Shown here: one piece after another, positions 7,613 to 15,431 of the stretch
Numbering within the stretch: position 1 is the stretch's first letter
Layout of the letters: every line of letters begins with the position of its first letter
Origin: Craurococcus roseus
GTDB lineage: Bacteria > Pseudomonadota > Alphaproteobacteria > Acetobacterales > Acetobacteraceae
Direction of reading: 5' to 3'
Length of the DNA stretch: 37,669 nucleotides
NCBI RefSeq assembly: GCF_039523795.1
Contig: NZ_BAAAFZ010000067.1
Coordinates: 1-37,669, forward strand
Position numbers and translations under genes: made by a program
Notes under the pieces: generated by a model
Seen by the model: the letters and a program-made list of their open reading frames with translations, nothing else
What the model was told of the DNA's origin: nothing
Databases searched by the model: none

Positions 7613-8842
7613 ATGCGCCAGCAACCGAATTTCTACCGGCTGGACCGCTCGGGAGCGGGTGGTGTCGGCCGCGGCGAGCGGTCGCCGGACGGCGCGCCGT
7701 CGATGATGGTGCCCCTGCCGCCGGGCTGGCTGTGCTTGCAGGATTGCAACGTCAGCGGCCAGCTCAACCAGCCCGTAGTGGTGCCTTTCGTTCTTATGCA
7801 CCCGGACATCGGGGTGGCGATGATCGACATCGCGCCCGCCCAGAACCCCGAAGCGGAACAGATCCTGCGCCGACGGTTGGACGCGGCGCGCTTCGAGAGC
7901 ATCTTCCCGGGCTTCCTGCCGATCCTGCACCTGCGGCTCGACCGCGCCGACCTCCCCGCGACCGAAGCGATCCTGCGCGACGCGTTCGCGGCCATGCCGC
8001 CGCTCTCCTTGCCCGGCGGCGACGGCTGGATCAGTGTGGTGCGGCGGGCTCTGCTGCCGCGCGATCCATCGCGCGCGGCCGCCCATCCTGGCTTCCCCGG
8101 CGAACAAGCCCGGCGCCCGCCGCGGGAAGCCGCCGCCGGGCCGGCGCAGGAACCGAACACGGACCCCGACATGCTCCAAAGAGAGGCCACGGTGGCGCGC
8201 GCCGCGGCGAAGCCGTCCTTTGAAGAAGCGGTGTCGCCGGTGCCGGCGGCCCGGCCCACCGGCGCGCTCCCTTGGCTCATCCTGTCCTGCGTCGGCGGCC
8301 TTATCGCCATGCTCGCCTTGTTCAGCCTCCTCGACACCGGCCCCTCCGGCCCGCCGATCGCGGCCGAGGAAGCCAACGACGTCCCCGCGGCCTCCGAGCC
8401 GGCCCGGATCGCTGCGGCCCCGACATCCCCCGCCAGGACGCCGGTGCCCGATCCGGCGGTGTCTCCGAAGCCGCCGGCCGCGCCCGCTGCGGCTCCGCCG
8501 ATGCCTGCGCCTGCCGCCGCCGCCGCGCCGCCGCCGCCGCTCGCCGCGTCTCCCCCCATGTCCACCGGCGCCTCCACCCCGCCGACCCCGGCCCAGCGCC
8601 CCGCCCCGCCTCCGGCGGCGGCCCCGGCAGCGGCCGCGACGGACCGCTCGCCGCGGGTCACGGTGCGCCAGCCCGCCAACCTCCGCACCGGTCCGGACAG
8701 CCAATCGAACATCGTCCGCGTGGTGCCACGCGGCGAAACCTTGCGCGTCCACGGGCGGACGGCGAACGGCTGGGTGCAGGTGGGCGACGCCGAGCCGCGC
8801 GGCTGGCTCCACACCAGCCGGCTCGGCGAGATCGAACAATAG
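7613..8842 (+). CDS. Membrane-anchored SH3-domain protein
   Basis: This encodes 409 residues. Residues about 30-160 form a compact domain (LPPGWLCLQDCNVSG, VMHPDIGVAMIDIAP, RFESIFPGFLPILHLRL) that faintly resembles NERD/restriction-endonuclease-like folds, but no catalytic residues can be assigned. A single transmembrane segment (LPWLILSCVGGLIAMLALF) lies near 220-240. A long Pro/Ala linker of about 110 residues follows. A C-terminal bacterial SH3 domain at about 350-405 has VTVRQPANLRTGPDSQSN, then GWVQVGDAEPRGWLHTSRL. SH3 domains of this type often bind cell-wall peptides, which suggests a cytoplasmic N-terminus and a periplasmic SH3 domain. The role is unknown; the domain layout is clear. 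Confidence 0.8.
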   Translation: MRQQPNFYRLDRSGAGGVGRGERSPDGAPSMMVPLPPGWLCLQDCNVSGQLNQPVVVPFVLMHPDIGVAMIDIAPAQNPEAEQILRRRLDAARFESIFPGFLPILHLRLDRADLPATEAILRDAFAAMPPLSLPGGDGWISVVRRALLPRDPSRAAAHPGFPGEQARRPPREAAAGPAQEPNTDPDMLQREATVARAAAKPSFEEAVSPVPAARPTGALPWLILSCVGGLIAMLALFSLLDTGPSGPPIAAEEANDVPAASEPARIAAAPTSPARTPVPDPAVSPKPPAAPAAAPPMPAPAAAAAPPPPLAASPPMSTGASTPPTPAQRPAPPPAAAPAAAATDRSPRVTVRQPANLRTGPDSQSNIVRVVPRGETLRVHGRTANGWVQVGDAEPRGWLHTSRLGEIEQ

Positions 8843-9046
8843 GCCCTGTGCGGCGCGCGGCCCCCGTCGAAGCGTGGTCCGTTTGATCGCTCGGGCGGGC
8901 GATGCGGGAGGGACGCGTCCGCCGTCCGCCGTGGCGGCTCCTGGCCGTGGCGACGCGGAGCGAAAGGCGCGTCCTGTCCCCCGAAGCGGTTGGCGTTGTC
9001 CGGTTCTGGGCGCCAAAGCGGCGCAACGATCCGGGTCCGCACCGCT
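8843..9046. other. Convergent intergenic spacer
   Basis: These 204 bases lie between the ends of the SH3-domain gene (plus) and the aldehyde dehydrogenase gene (minus). I see only short GC-rich inverted repeats and no convincing gene. Confidence 0.4.
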
Positions 9047-10390
9047 TCAGCGCAGCAGCCGCCGCACCAGCGCCCGCGCCCGCGCGCCCCGCGGCGGGTC
9101 GAGCAGGCGGGACAAGCTCCACCGCCCGTGCGCCACGCGTGCGCGCATGGTGCTGAACTCCAAGAAGCCCGCTTCGCCGTTTCGGCGCCCGAAGCCTGAG
9201 GCGCCGACGCCGCCGAAGGGCAGCGCCGGGAACGCCGCGTACTCCACGCAGCGCCCCGACACGACGGCCCCGCTGCGCGTGCCGTCGGCGACGCGCGCTT
9301 CTTCCGCGGCGGTGGCGCCGAACAGGTAGATGGCGAGCGGCGCCGGCCGCGCCGCGATCCAAGCGACCGCTTCGCCCAAATCCGGCACCGGGACGACCGC
9401 GAGCACCGGGCCGAAGATCTCCTCTCGGTGCAACGCGTGCCCGGCCGGCGCTTCGGCCAGCGCGATGGCCCGCCGCCGGCCGGGACCGTCCTCCGCGAGC
9501 GGCGTCAGCGCGGCGCCCTCGCACAGCGCCTCCAGCCGCGCCGAGTGCCGCGCGTTCACCACCGCCGTTTCCGGCAGGCCGATGCCGCTCGCCCGGCACG
9601 CCCGGAGGAAGGCGTCGCGCCCGTGCCCAACCAGCAGCACGGTATCCGGTGCGATGCAGGTCTGCCCCGCGTTCACCGCCTTCCCGGCCAGGATGGCGCG
9701 CGCCGCGTCGCGGAGGTCGGCCCCCGGCAGCACCACCGCCGGGCACTTGCCGCCAAGTTCCAGCGTGACCGGCACCAAGCCGTCCGCCGCCGCTCGCATC
9801 ACGCTCCGGCCGACGCCGGTGCCGCCGGTGAAGACGAGATGGTCCCAAGGCTGCGCCGCGAAGTCCGCCGCGACGTCCGGCCCGCCCTGCACCACGCGGG
9901 ATATGTCCGAACCGAGCGCCTCCCCCACGATATCGGCCAGCAGCGCCGCGGTGCGCGGCGTGGCTTCTGCGGGCTTCAACGCCACGCGGTTGCCCGCCGC
10001 AAGAGCGTCCACCGCCGGAAGGAGGGCGAGCTGCACCGGGTAGTTCCAGGGAGCCATGATGCCGACGACGCCCTTCGGCACCGGCTCCACCGAGGCGCGC
10101 ACCGGCCGGAACGCGACGGGCGCCGGCACGTGCCGCGGGCGCGCCCACCGCCGCAGGCGCCCCCGCGCGTACCGGGCGGCCTCCACCACGAGCATGACTT
10201 CGGCCAGCAGCGTTTCCTCGACGCACCGCCCCCCGTAATCGGCGTCCACCGCTTCCGCGATGCCGTCGGCCCGCCGGAGCATCGTGGCCGCGAGCGCGTC
10301 CAACGCGCCGCGCCGCCGGTCGAGCGGCAGCGCGCCGCCATCCCGCGCCTCCGCTTCGCGCAGCGCGGCCAATGCTTCGGCGGGCGTCAT
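9047..10390 (-). CDS. Aldehyde dehydrogenase, likely diapocarotenal dehydrogenase (AldH-like)
   Basis: This is a 447-residue NAD(P)-dependent aldehyde dehydrogenase of the class-3/coniferyl-aldehyde type. Visible landmarks are the Asn in MAPWNYPVQL (N116), the Gly motif FTGGTGVGRSV, the general base Glu in VTLELGGKCP (E211), the catalytic Cys in NAGQTCIAPD (C245) and EEIFGPVL. ATG 10390 gives the usual start; in-frame sequence upstream is not family-like. It lies 232 bases below hpnE on the same strand, at the end of a carotenoid cluster. In the staphyloxanthin pathway a class-3 ALDH oxidises 4,4'-diaponeurosporenal to the acid, so the same role is inferred here. A general fatty or aromatic aldehyde role cannot be excluded. 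Confidence 0.85.
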   Translation of the reverse strand: MTPAEALAALREAEARDGGALPLDRRRGALDALAATMLRRADGIAEAVDADYGGRCVEETLLAEVMLVVEAARYARGRLRRWARPRHVPAPVAFRPVRASVEPVPKGVVGIMAPWNYPVQLALLPAVDALAAGNRVALKPAEATPRTAALLADIVGEALGSDISRVVQGGPDVAADFAAQPWDHLVFTGGTGVGRSVMRAAADGLVPVTLELGGKCPAVVLPGADLRDAARAILAGKAVNAGQTCIAPDTVLLVGHGRDAFLRACRASGIGLPETAVVNARHSARLEALCEGAALTPLAEDGPGRRRAIALAEAPAGHALHREEIFGPVLAVVPVPDLGEAVAWIAARPAPLAIYLFGATAAEEARVADGTRSGAVVSGRCVEYAAFPALPFGGVGASGFGRRNGEAGFLEFSTMRARVAHGRWSLSRLLDPPRGARARALVRRLLR

Positions 10391-10622
10391 GCCGCCACCA
10401 CGCGAGGGGCGCCGGGCCGCCGGCGGTCGGGCCGCGGCGCCCTGCCATCGCGCGCCCCTGCCCGATGCGGCGGGGCCGGCGCTTTGCCGCGAAGGAGCAA
10501 GCAACGCCACCGGCGCGCCGCGGGATCGCGGCCGCCGGGGCGTCGGAGACGGGCCCGGGACGGGCGAGTGGCGACGCCCTGCCGCCGCGCGCTCGGCACG
10601 GCCACGGCTTCGGACCGCGGTG

Positions 10623-11846
10623 TCATGCGCGCAGGGCCGCCCGCGCCGCCGCTTCGCCGCTCAGCACTGAGGATTCGATGGTCGCCGGCAGCGCCGGGTG
10701 CGTCCAATCCCCGGCCAGGGCGAGGTTCCGCAGCGGCAGGCGCGGCGGGCGCGGCGGGGCGCCGGGCACGTGCCGCGGCGTCGCGCGCCGCTCCTTCACC
10801 ACGCGGCACGGTGCCGGCGCCTCGGGCCACGCGCCCGGCAGGCCGAAGGCGAGCGCCGCCTGCCGCAACTCCGCCCAGGCGCGCGGCGCGAGCGTGGAGG
10901 CGTCCTCGCGCGCCTCCGAGTCGCCGGCACTGACCGTGACGCTGACGCCCGCGGGCCGCACCAGCACCCACTGGCACAGCGCGCCGAGCAGGCCGAGGAA
11001 GCGCACCGGCCCCGGCGTCCGGTGCGCGAAGTGCAGGTTCACGATGGGCGCGTGCGCCGAGGGCACCGCGAGCCCCGGCAGCAGCCGCGACGCTTCCCAG
11101 GGCGGCACCGCCAGCACGGCGGCGGCGCCCCCGTCAAGCGCAACCGTGCCATCGTCGAACTCCAGCGCGGCGGCCCTGCCGTTCTCGGCGGCGAGCCGGC
11201 GCAGCCTGGCGCCGAAGCGCACCTCCGCGCCCGCCGCCTCCAACGCCGCCAGCGCCGGTCGCACCATGTCGGGGCCGAGGCCCTCGCGCGCGACCAGCAG
11301 CCGCGCCCCCGCGCGCCCGCCCGCGCGCAGCAGCACGGCGCCGAGCCGGCGCGACGACGCCTCCGCGCTCGGCGTATTGAGCGCGGCGACGGTCAGCGGC
11401 TCCACGAAGCCGCGGTGGAACTCCGGGTGCCGCGCCATCACCTCCGCCACCGGCCGGTCGCCCCAAGGCAGCGCGCACCGTGCCAGCGCCAGCAGCGCGC
11501 CGAGCGAGACGCCCGCCGGCCGCAACCCCGGCGCCGTCCACCCGAGCGGCGAGAGCGAAACCCGCGCCGCCCGCCCGGTGGACAGGTCGAGCACCGGCAG
11601 CCCCTCCGGTTCCGGCTCCACCCAGCCGTCCCGCGCGCCGACGCGCTCCAGGAAGCGCAGCGCCGCCCGGTTGCCGCCCACCAGCGCGTGCGTCCCGTTG
11701 TCGCCGCCGTCCGGCAAGGAGCGGGCGCGCCCGCCGGCGCCGGGCGCCGCCTCGTGCAGCGCCACGCGCCGCCCCGCGTCCGCCAGCCGCAAGGCGCAGG
11801 CGAGCCCGGCGACGCCGGCGCCGACGACGTGGACGGTGCCGCTCAT
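10623..11846 (-). CDS. hpnE: Hydroxysqualene dehydroxylase HpnE
   Basis: This is a 407-residue FAD-dependent amine-oxidase/desaturase-fold enzyme. In the HpnCDE route it reduces hydroxysqualene to squalene. The N-terminal dinucleotide-binding motif is VHVVGAGVAGLACALRLADA; GGRARS follows, and the C-terminal FAD motif is LALAGDWTHPALPATIESSV. The segment FVEPLTVAALNTP is characteristic of HpnE. Length is typical. Its ATG overlaps the inferred stop of hpnCD in an ATGA junction. The neighbouring synthase genes confirm the squalene assignment. No squalene-hopene cyclase is present nearby, so squalene is probably passed to the desaturases of this cluster. Confidence 0.9.
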   Translation of the reverse strand: MSGTVHVVGAGVAGLACALRLADAGRRVALHEAAPGAGGRARSLPDGGDNGTHALVGGNRAALRFLERVGARDGWVEPEPEGLPVLDLSTGRAARVSLSPLGWTAPGLRPAGVSLGALLALARCALPWGDRPVAEVMARHPEFHRGFVEPLTVAALNTPSAEASSRRLGAVLLRAGGRAGARLLVAREGLGPDMVRPALAALEAAGAEVRFGARLRRLAAENGRAAALEFDDGTVALDGGAAAVLAVPPWEASRLLPGLAVPSAHAPIVNLHFAHRTPGPVRFLGLLGALCQWVLVRPAGVSVTVSAGDSEAREDASTLAPRAWAELRQAALAFGLPGAWPEAPAPCRVVKERRATPRHVPGAPPRPPRLPLRNLALAGDWTHPALPATIESSVLSGEAAARAALRA

Positions 11847-13515
11847 GGGCGGCCCAAGCCCAAGGCCATCCAGGCCATGCGCCCCTTCTCGGCGGGTGTC
11901 AGGCGCGGGCGCGGGCGCGCTNNNNNNNNNNNNNGCGCGGGCGCGCGCCGGCGGCCCAGCCGCGTGCCGCCATGCGCGCCAGCAGCCGCCGGTAGCCCCA
12001 CATCATCACCCGCGCCGGCAGCAGCGCCCGCGCGTCGCGCCGCCGGGCGAGGTCCGCCTCCGCCGCGGCGAAGCCCGCCTCCGCGCGCCGGGCCAGCGCC
12101 TCGCAGATCGCGGGGAAGCGCGGGTGCGCCACGATGCCGGCCGCCGGTCCGTCCTGGATGCCCTCGGCCGCCAGCATGTCGAGCGGCACGTAGACGCGCT
12201 CGCGCGCCGCGTCCTCGTCCACGTCGCGCAGGATGTTGGTGAGCTGCAAGGTGCGGCCGAGGGCAAGGCCGAAGCCCTCCGCCTCCAGCGCGCCGAACAC
12301 CCGCACCGACATAGCGCCGACGCTGCCCGCGACGCGCCGGCAGTACAGGTCCAGCGCCGCCTCGTCCGGCAGGCGCAGCCGGTCGGCGGCGTCCGTCTCC
12401 ATGCCGGCGATCATCGCCTCGCACTCGGCCAGCGGCACGCCGTGCGCCTCGCGCGCCCAGGCCAGCTCGCGCGACAGGGCGCAATCCGGCCGCAACAGCT
12501 TGCCGCGCCAATCGGTGAGGAAGCGGCGCTTCTCGGCCTCCGGCATCGCGCCGTCCGCTATGTCGTCCACCGCGCGGCAGAAGGCGTAGACGGCCCAGAG
12601 CGCCCGCCGCCGCTCGCCCCGCAGCACCGCCATGCCGCGCGCGAAGGAGGAGCCGGCCCGCGCCACGCGCCGCCGCACCAGCAGGGCGTCGCGCGGCCCC
12701 AGACCTGGCGCCGCCGCGAAGGCATGCGCGAAATCGGCGCGCGTCAACGCCACCCGCCCGAGCACCGGATCGGCCGCGCGCAGCCGCTCCAGGAGCCGCC
12801 GCGCGAGGGCGATCGTGGCGGCGCTCTGCCAAGCAAGGCGCCGCGCGCGCAGCAAGCGAGGCAGGGCTGAGGCGCGGTCCAGCGCCTCCTCCACCCGGTC
12901 GAGCGCCGTGTCCAGCACCGGCCGGCGCCGCTGAGTGTTCGCCCGGTCGAAGAAGGCGGCCTCGCCGCCGGCCAGCCCCATCCAAGGGACGGGGACGTAG
13001 ATGCGGTTCAGCGCCTCGCGGTCCGGCACCAAGTCTTGCAGGTGGTTCAGCACCTGCAACGCCGTGCAGAGCCCGTCCGCCGCGGCCAGCGCCGCCGCGT
13101 TCCCGCCGTCGCCGTGCAGCCGCAGCAGCATCCGCCCGACCGGGTCGGCGGAACGGCGGCAATAGTCCTCCAGCGCCGCCCAGTCGGTGTAGCGCGCCTC
13201 CGTCGCGTCTTGCTGAAAGGCGGAGAGCATCAGCCGCGCCTCCGCCGTGCCCACCTCCAGGTCGTGCAGGCGCCGCGCTTCCGGCATGGCGGTGGAAGGG
13301 TCGTCGAGAGCGCGCTCCATCGCGTCCAGGCGCGCGAGCTTCGTGGCCGGCGGCAGGTCCGGGCTGTCGGCGATGTCGTCGGCGGTGCGGACGAAACGGT
13401 AGAAGGCCATCACCTTCGCGCGCTGCGCCGGCGCCAGCAGCAGCGACGCAGTGGGGAAGTTTTCTTCGTCGTGATCCCGCGTGGGGGTGTCGGCGACGGC
13501 GACGCTGCTGGTCAT
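11843..13515 (-). CDS. hpnCD: Fused HpnC-HpnD squalene synthase-type enzyme
   Basis: One frame carries two complete squalene/phytoene-synthase domains. Residues about 1-270 match HpnC, with Asp-rich motifs TADDIADSPD (46-50) and NHLQDLVPD (161-165). Residues about 278-557 match HpnD, with VDDIADG (317-321) and NILRDVDED (431-435). HpnD makes presqualene diphosphate from two farnesyl diphosphates; HpnC converts it to hydroxysqualene. There is no stop and no ATG between the halves; the linker is ADFAHAFAAAPGLGPRDALL. The start overlaps the upstream glycosyltransferase stop (ATGA). A 13-N gap near the 3' end breaks the frame. Beyond it the family-like tail RLTPAEKGRMAWMALGLGRP ends at 11843, in an ATGA overlap with hpnE. 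Confidence 0.85.
11922..11934. other. Assembly gap of 13 N
   Basis: The N run lies inside the hpnD part, in a GC-only repeat context (GCGCGGGCGCGGGCGCGCT before it, GCGCGGGCGCGCGCC after it). Read literally it produces a false early stop at 11899. To join the two family-like frames, the true gap length must differ from 13 by +1 modulo 3, for example 14. Confidence 0.95.
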
Positions 13516-14609
13516 GCCGCCTTTGTGCCGGGATAGGCGCGGCCTTTCCAGCCCGGTGGCAGGCCGACCGCCCAACGCACCAGCGCCGTCCATTGTATCG
13601 CCAGCGCCACGAGCATGGTAAGCGGGTGCAGCGGCACCGTCCACCACGGCTCCCGCGCCCACCAGGTGATCGCGGCCCGCAAGCCGAAGGTGAGCAGCAG
13701 CGCCAACACGGCCTCCGCTTCGGGCAGCAGCGCCCAGGGCCAGAGGTGCGCCCCGGCCAGCAGCACGGTCCAGACCGGCAGGCCGAGCGGCGTCGCCATG
13801 CCCTCGCGCGCGTTCTTGGTGAAGCCGGCCCAGGCCTCCGCGAAGCCCCGGTACATCCGGCAGGTGGCGAGAGGCGCGCCGTCCACCACCTCCGTCCGGT
13901 GGCCGCCTTCGCGGAATCGCCGGGTGAGCGTCAGCCCGTCGTGCAGCGTACCGCGGATGGAGGCGTGCCCGCCGACCGCTTCGTAGGCGGAGCGCTCGCA
14001 CAGCACCATCTGGCCGCAGGCGGCGGCGAGGCTGGCGCGACTGGTGGACGAGCGGCCGCCGCCCGGCAAGTAGCCAAGCAGCAGCAGGTTGATGGTGGGC
14101 ACCGTCAGCGCTTCGCCTACCGTGCGGATGACCTGGCGCGGCACGCCGCTGACCAGGGCGAGGTTCCGCCGTTCCGCGTGCGCGGCCAACGCCGCCGCCG
14201 TGTCCGGGGAAAGGCGCACGTCGGCGTCGATGAACAGCAGGTGCGTGCCCCGCGCCGCCTCGGCGAGCCGCGCGCAAGCGTGGACCTTGCCCGTCCAACC
14301 GGGCGGCAAGGCCGGCGCGGAGAGCAGCCGCAGCCGCGAGTCTTCGGCGGCGAGGCGGCGGACGATGTCCGGCGTCGCGTCGCGGCTGCCGTCGTCCATC
14401 ACGAGCACCTCCACCGCGACGCCCCGGCTGGCGAGGGCTGCGCGCAGGCAGGCCTCTATGTTGGCCTCCTCGTCGCGCGCCGGGATCAGGATGGAAACGA
14501 GCGTCCCGCCGCCGGGGGCGCCGGCAACGCGCGGCAGCAGCGCGAGATTGATGGCGCCCAGCACTGCCGGGATGGCGGCGAGCAGGAGGGCGGTGAGCGC
14601 CGGGTCCAT
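13512..14609 (-). CDS. CrtQ-like family 2 glycosyltransferase
   Basis: This is a 365-residue membrane-associated GT-A glycosyltransferase. An N-terminal hydrophobic segment is at about 5-25. The nucleotide-sugar region has VSILIPARDEEANIEACLR, MDDGSRDATP and the metal-binding FIDADVRL. GTLHDGLTLTRRFREGG and MYRGFAEAWAGFTKNAREG follow, then two C-terminal membrane segments. The order of motifs (IPARxEE, DDGSxD, GKxHAC, FxDADV, FRMY..W..KN) parallels Staphylococcus CrtQ, which glucosylates diaponeurosporenoate. HpnB-type glycosyltransferases are the alternative. The start at 14609 shares one base with the acyltransferase stop (TGATG) and the stop overlaps hpnCD (ATGA). Both indicate translational coupling. 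Confidence 0.82.
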   Translation of the reverse strand: MDPALTALLLAAIPAVLGAINLALLPRVAGAPGGGTLVSILIPARDEEANIEACLRAALASRGVAVEVLVMDDGSRDATPDIVRRLAAEDSRLRLLSAPALPPGWTGKVHACARLAEAARGTHLLFIDADVRLSPDTAAALAAHAERRNLALVSGVPRQVIRTVGEALTVPTINLLLLGYLPGGGRSSTSRASLAAACGQMVLCERSAYEAVGGHASIRGTLHDGLTLTRRFREGGHRTEVVDGAPLATCRMYRGFAEAWAGFTKNAREGMATPLGLPVWTVLLAGAHLWPWALLPEAEAVLALLLTFGLRAAITWWAREPWWTVPLHPLTMLVALAIQWTALVRWAVGLPPGWKGRAYPGTKAA

Positions 14610-15385
14610 CAAGCGCCCGCCCGCTGGTCGTGCCTGGGGTCGAATCTCCGGCCGCGCAGCAGCGCCCCCGCGCGCCGCCATGCCTGCCACACGCCGCCCA
14701 TGCCGCGCCGGCCTTCCAGCAAGGTTTCGAAAAGGGCCGGGTCGCGCGCGATGCTGTCGGCCGCCAAGCGGTCCATCGTCGCCGCGAGCGCCGCCGACAT
14801 GCGCTCCGCCCGGGCGTCGCGCCCCTCGGCCAGCAGGTCGGCGGCGGGAATCGGATCGCCGAACGCGGCCAGCATCTCCGGCGCGCGCTCGTTCCAAAAG
14901 GTGTACTCGAGCGCGAGCGGCAGGAAGGTGCCGGCCGGCGCCAATTCCGGCAGCCGGCTCATGCCCGGCGCGATCGGCACCGGCCGTTCCCGCGCGTCGG
15001 AGAAGCGGCCAGGCGCGTTGATCCACAGCAGCCTGCGCGGCTCCGACAGCACCTCGGCGGCGACGCGGAGGAAGCCCGCCGCGCCGCGCGCGCCCGGCTC
15101 CACGCCGAACACGCCGAGGCGGCGCATGAAGCCGTATCGGCCGAGCGCTTCCGCGTCCATCGGCACGTAGAGCTCGCGGTCGGCGAGTAGCCGACGCCAC
15201 AGCAGCATGACCGCCATGCCGTCCCACCACGAGGGATGGTTGGCGAAGACCACCACGGGCCCGTCGCCCGCGGGCAAGTCCGGCCGGCCCCAGCGGGCGA
15301 GGCGCACGGCGCGCAGGTGCCGACGGGCGAAGCGGGTGAAGACGCGGTCGAAGAAGGCGAGGTGCCGGGGCGAGCGCAGCGCCAT
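14609..15385 (-). CDS. PlsC-type acyltransferase (CrtO-like role)
   Basis: This is a 258-residue 1-acyl-glycerol-phosphate-acyltransferase-fold protein. The catalytic H-x4-D motif is NHPSWWDG, and the acceptor/donor motifs are ELYVPMDAEALGRYGF, FGVEPGARGA and LWINAPGRFSD. It is followed by FLPLALEYTFWNERAPEM. Proteins of this type transfer a fatty acyl chain. In the context of a glycosyltransferase and C30 desaturases, it probably acylates the carotenoid sugar, as CrtO does in staphyloxanthin. The sequence family differs from CrtO, so only the role is inferred. ATG 15385 is chosen, 47 bases after the desaturase stop; a GTG at 15424 is possible. Confidence 0.78.
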   Translation of the reverse strand: MALRSPRHLAFFDRVFTRFARRHLRAVRLARWGRPDLPAGDGPVVVFANHPSWWDGMAVMLLWRRLLADRELYVPMDAEALGRYGFMRRLGVFGVEPGARGAAGFLRVAAEVLSEPRRLLWINAPGRFSDARERPVPIAPGMSRLPELAPAGTFLPLALEYTFWNERAPEMLAAFGDPIPAADLLAEGRDARAERMSAALAATMDRLAADSIARDPALFETLLEGRRGMGGVWQAWRRAGALLRGRRFDPRHDQRAGA

Positions 15386-15431
15386 CGGCGAGGGCGCCCC
15401 GGCGATGGACGCGCGCGGCGCCACGGCCGCG

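Noticed and set aside
10391..10622. Possible extra gene between hpnE and the aldehyde dehydrogenase
   Set aside because: Open frames exist but their translations are Arg/Pro/Ala-rich without motifs, and no start signal fits.
11899..11921. hpnD stop codon at 11899
   Set aside because: It arises only from reading through the 13-N gap at face value; the alternative frame gives a family-like tail and an ATGA overlap with hpnE.
11905..11946. CRISPR-like or biologically meaningful GC repeat at the N gap
   Set aside because: The GCGGGC runs are simple GC-rich low-complexity sequence at an assembly gap, without spacers.
13516..14298. A 799-residue reading of the synthase gene starting at 14298
   Set aside because: The first 261 residues are an out-of-frame reading of the glycosyltransferase gene; family similarity begins at ATG 13515.
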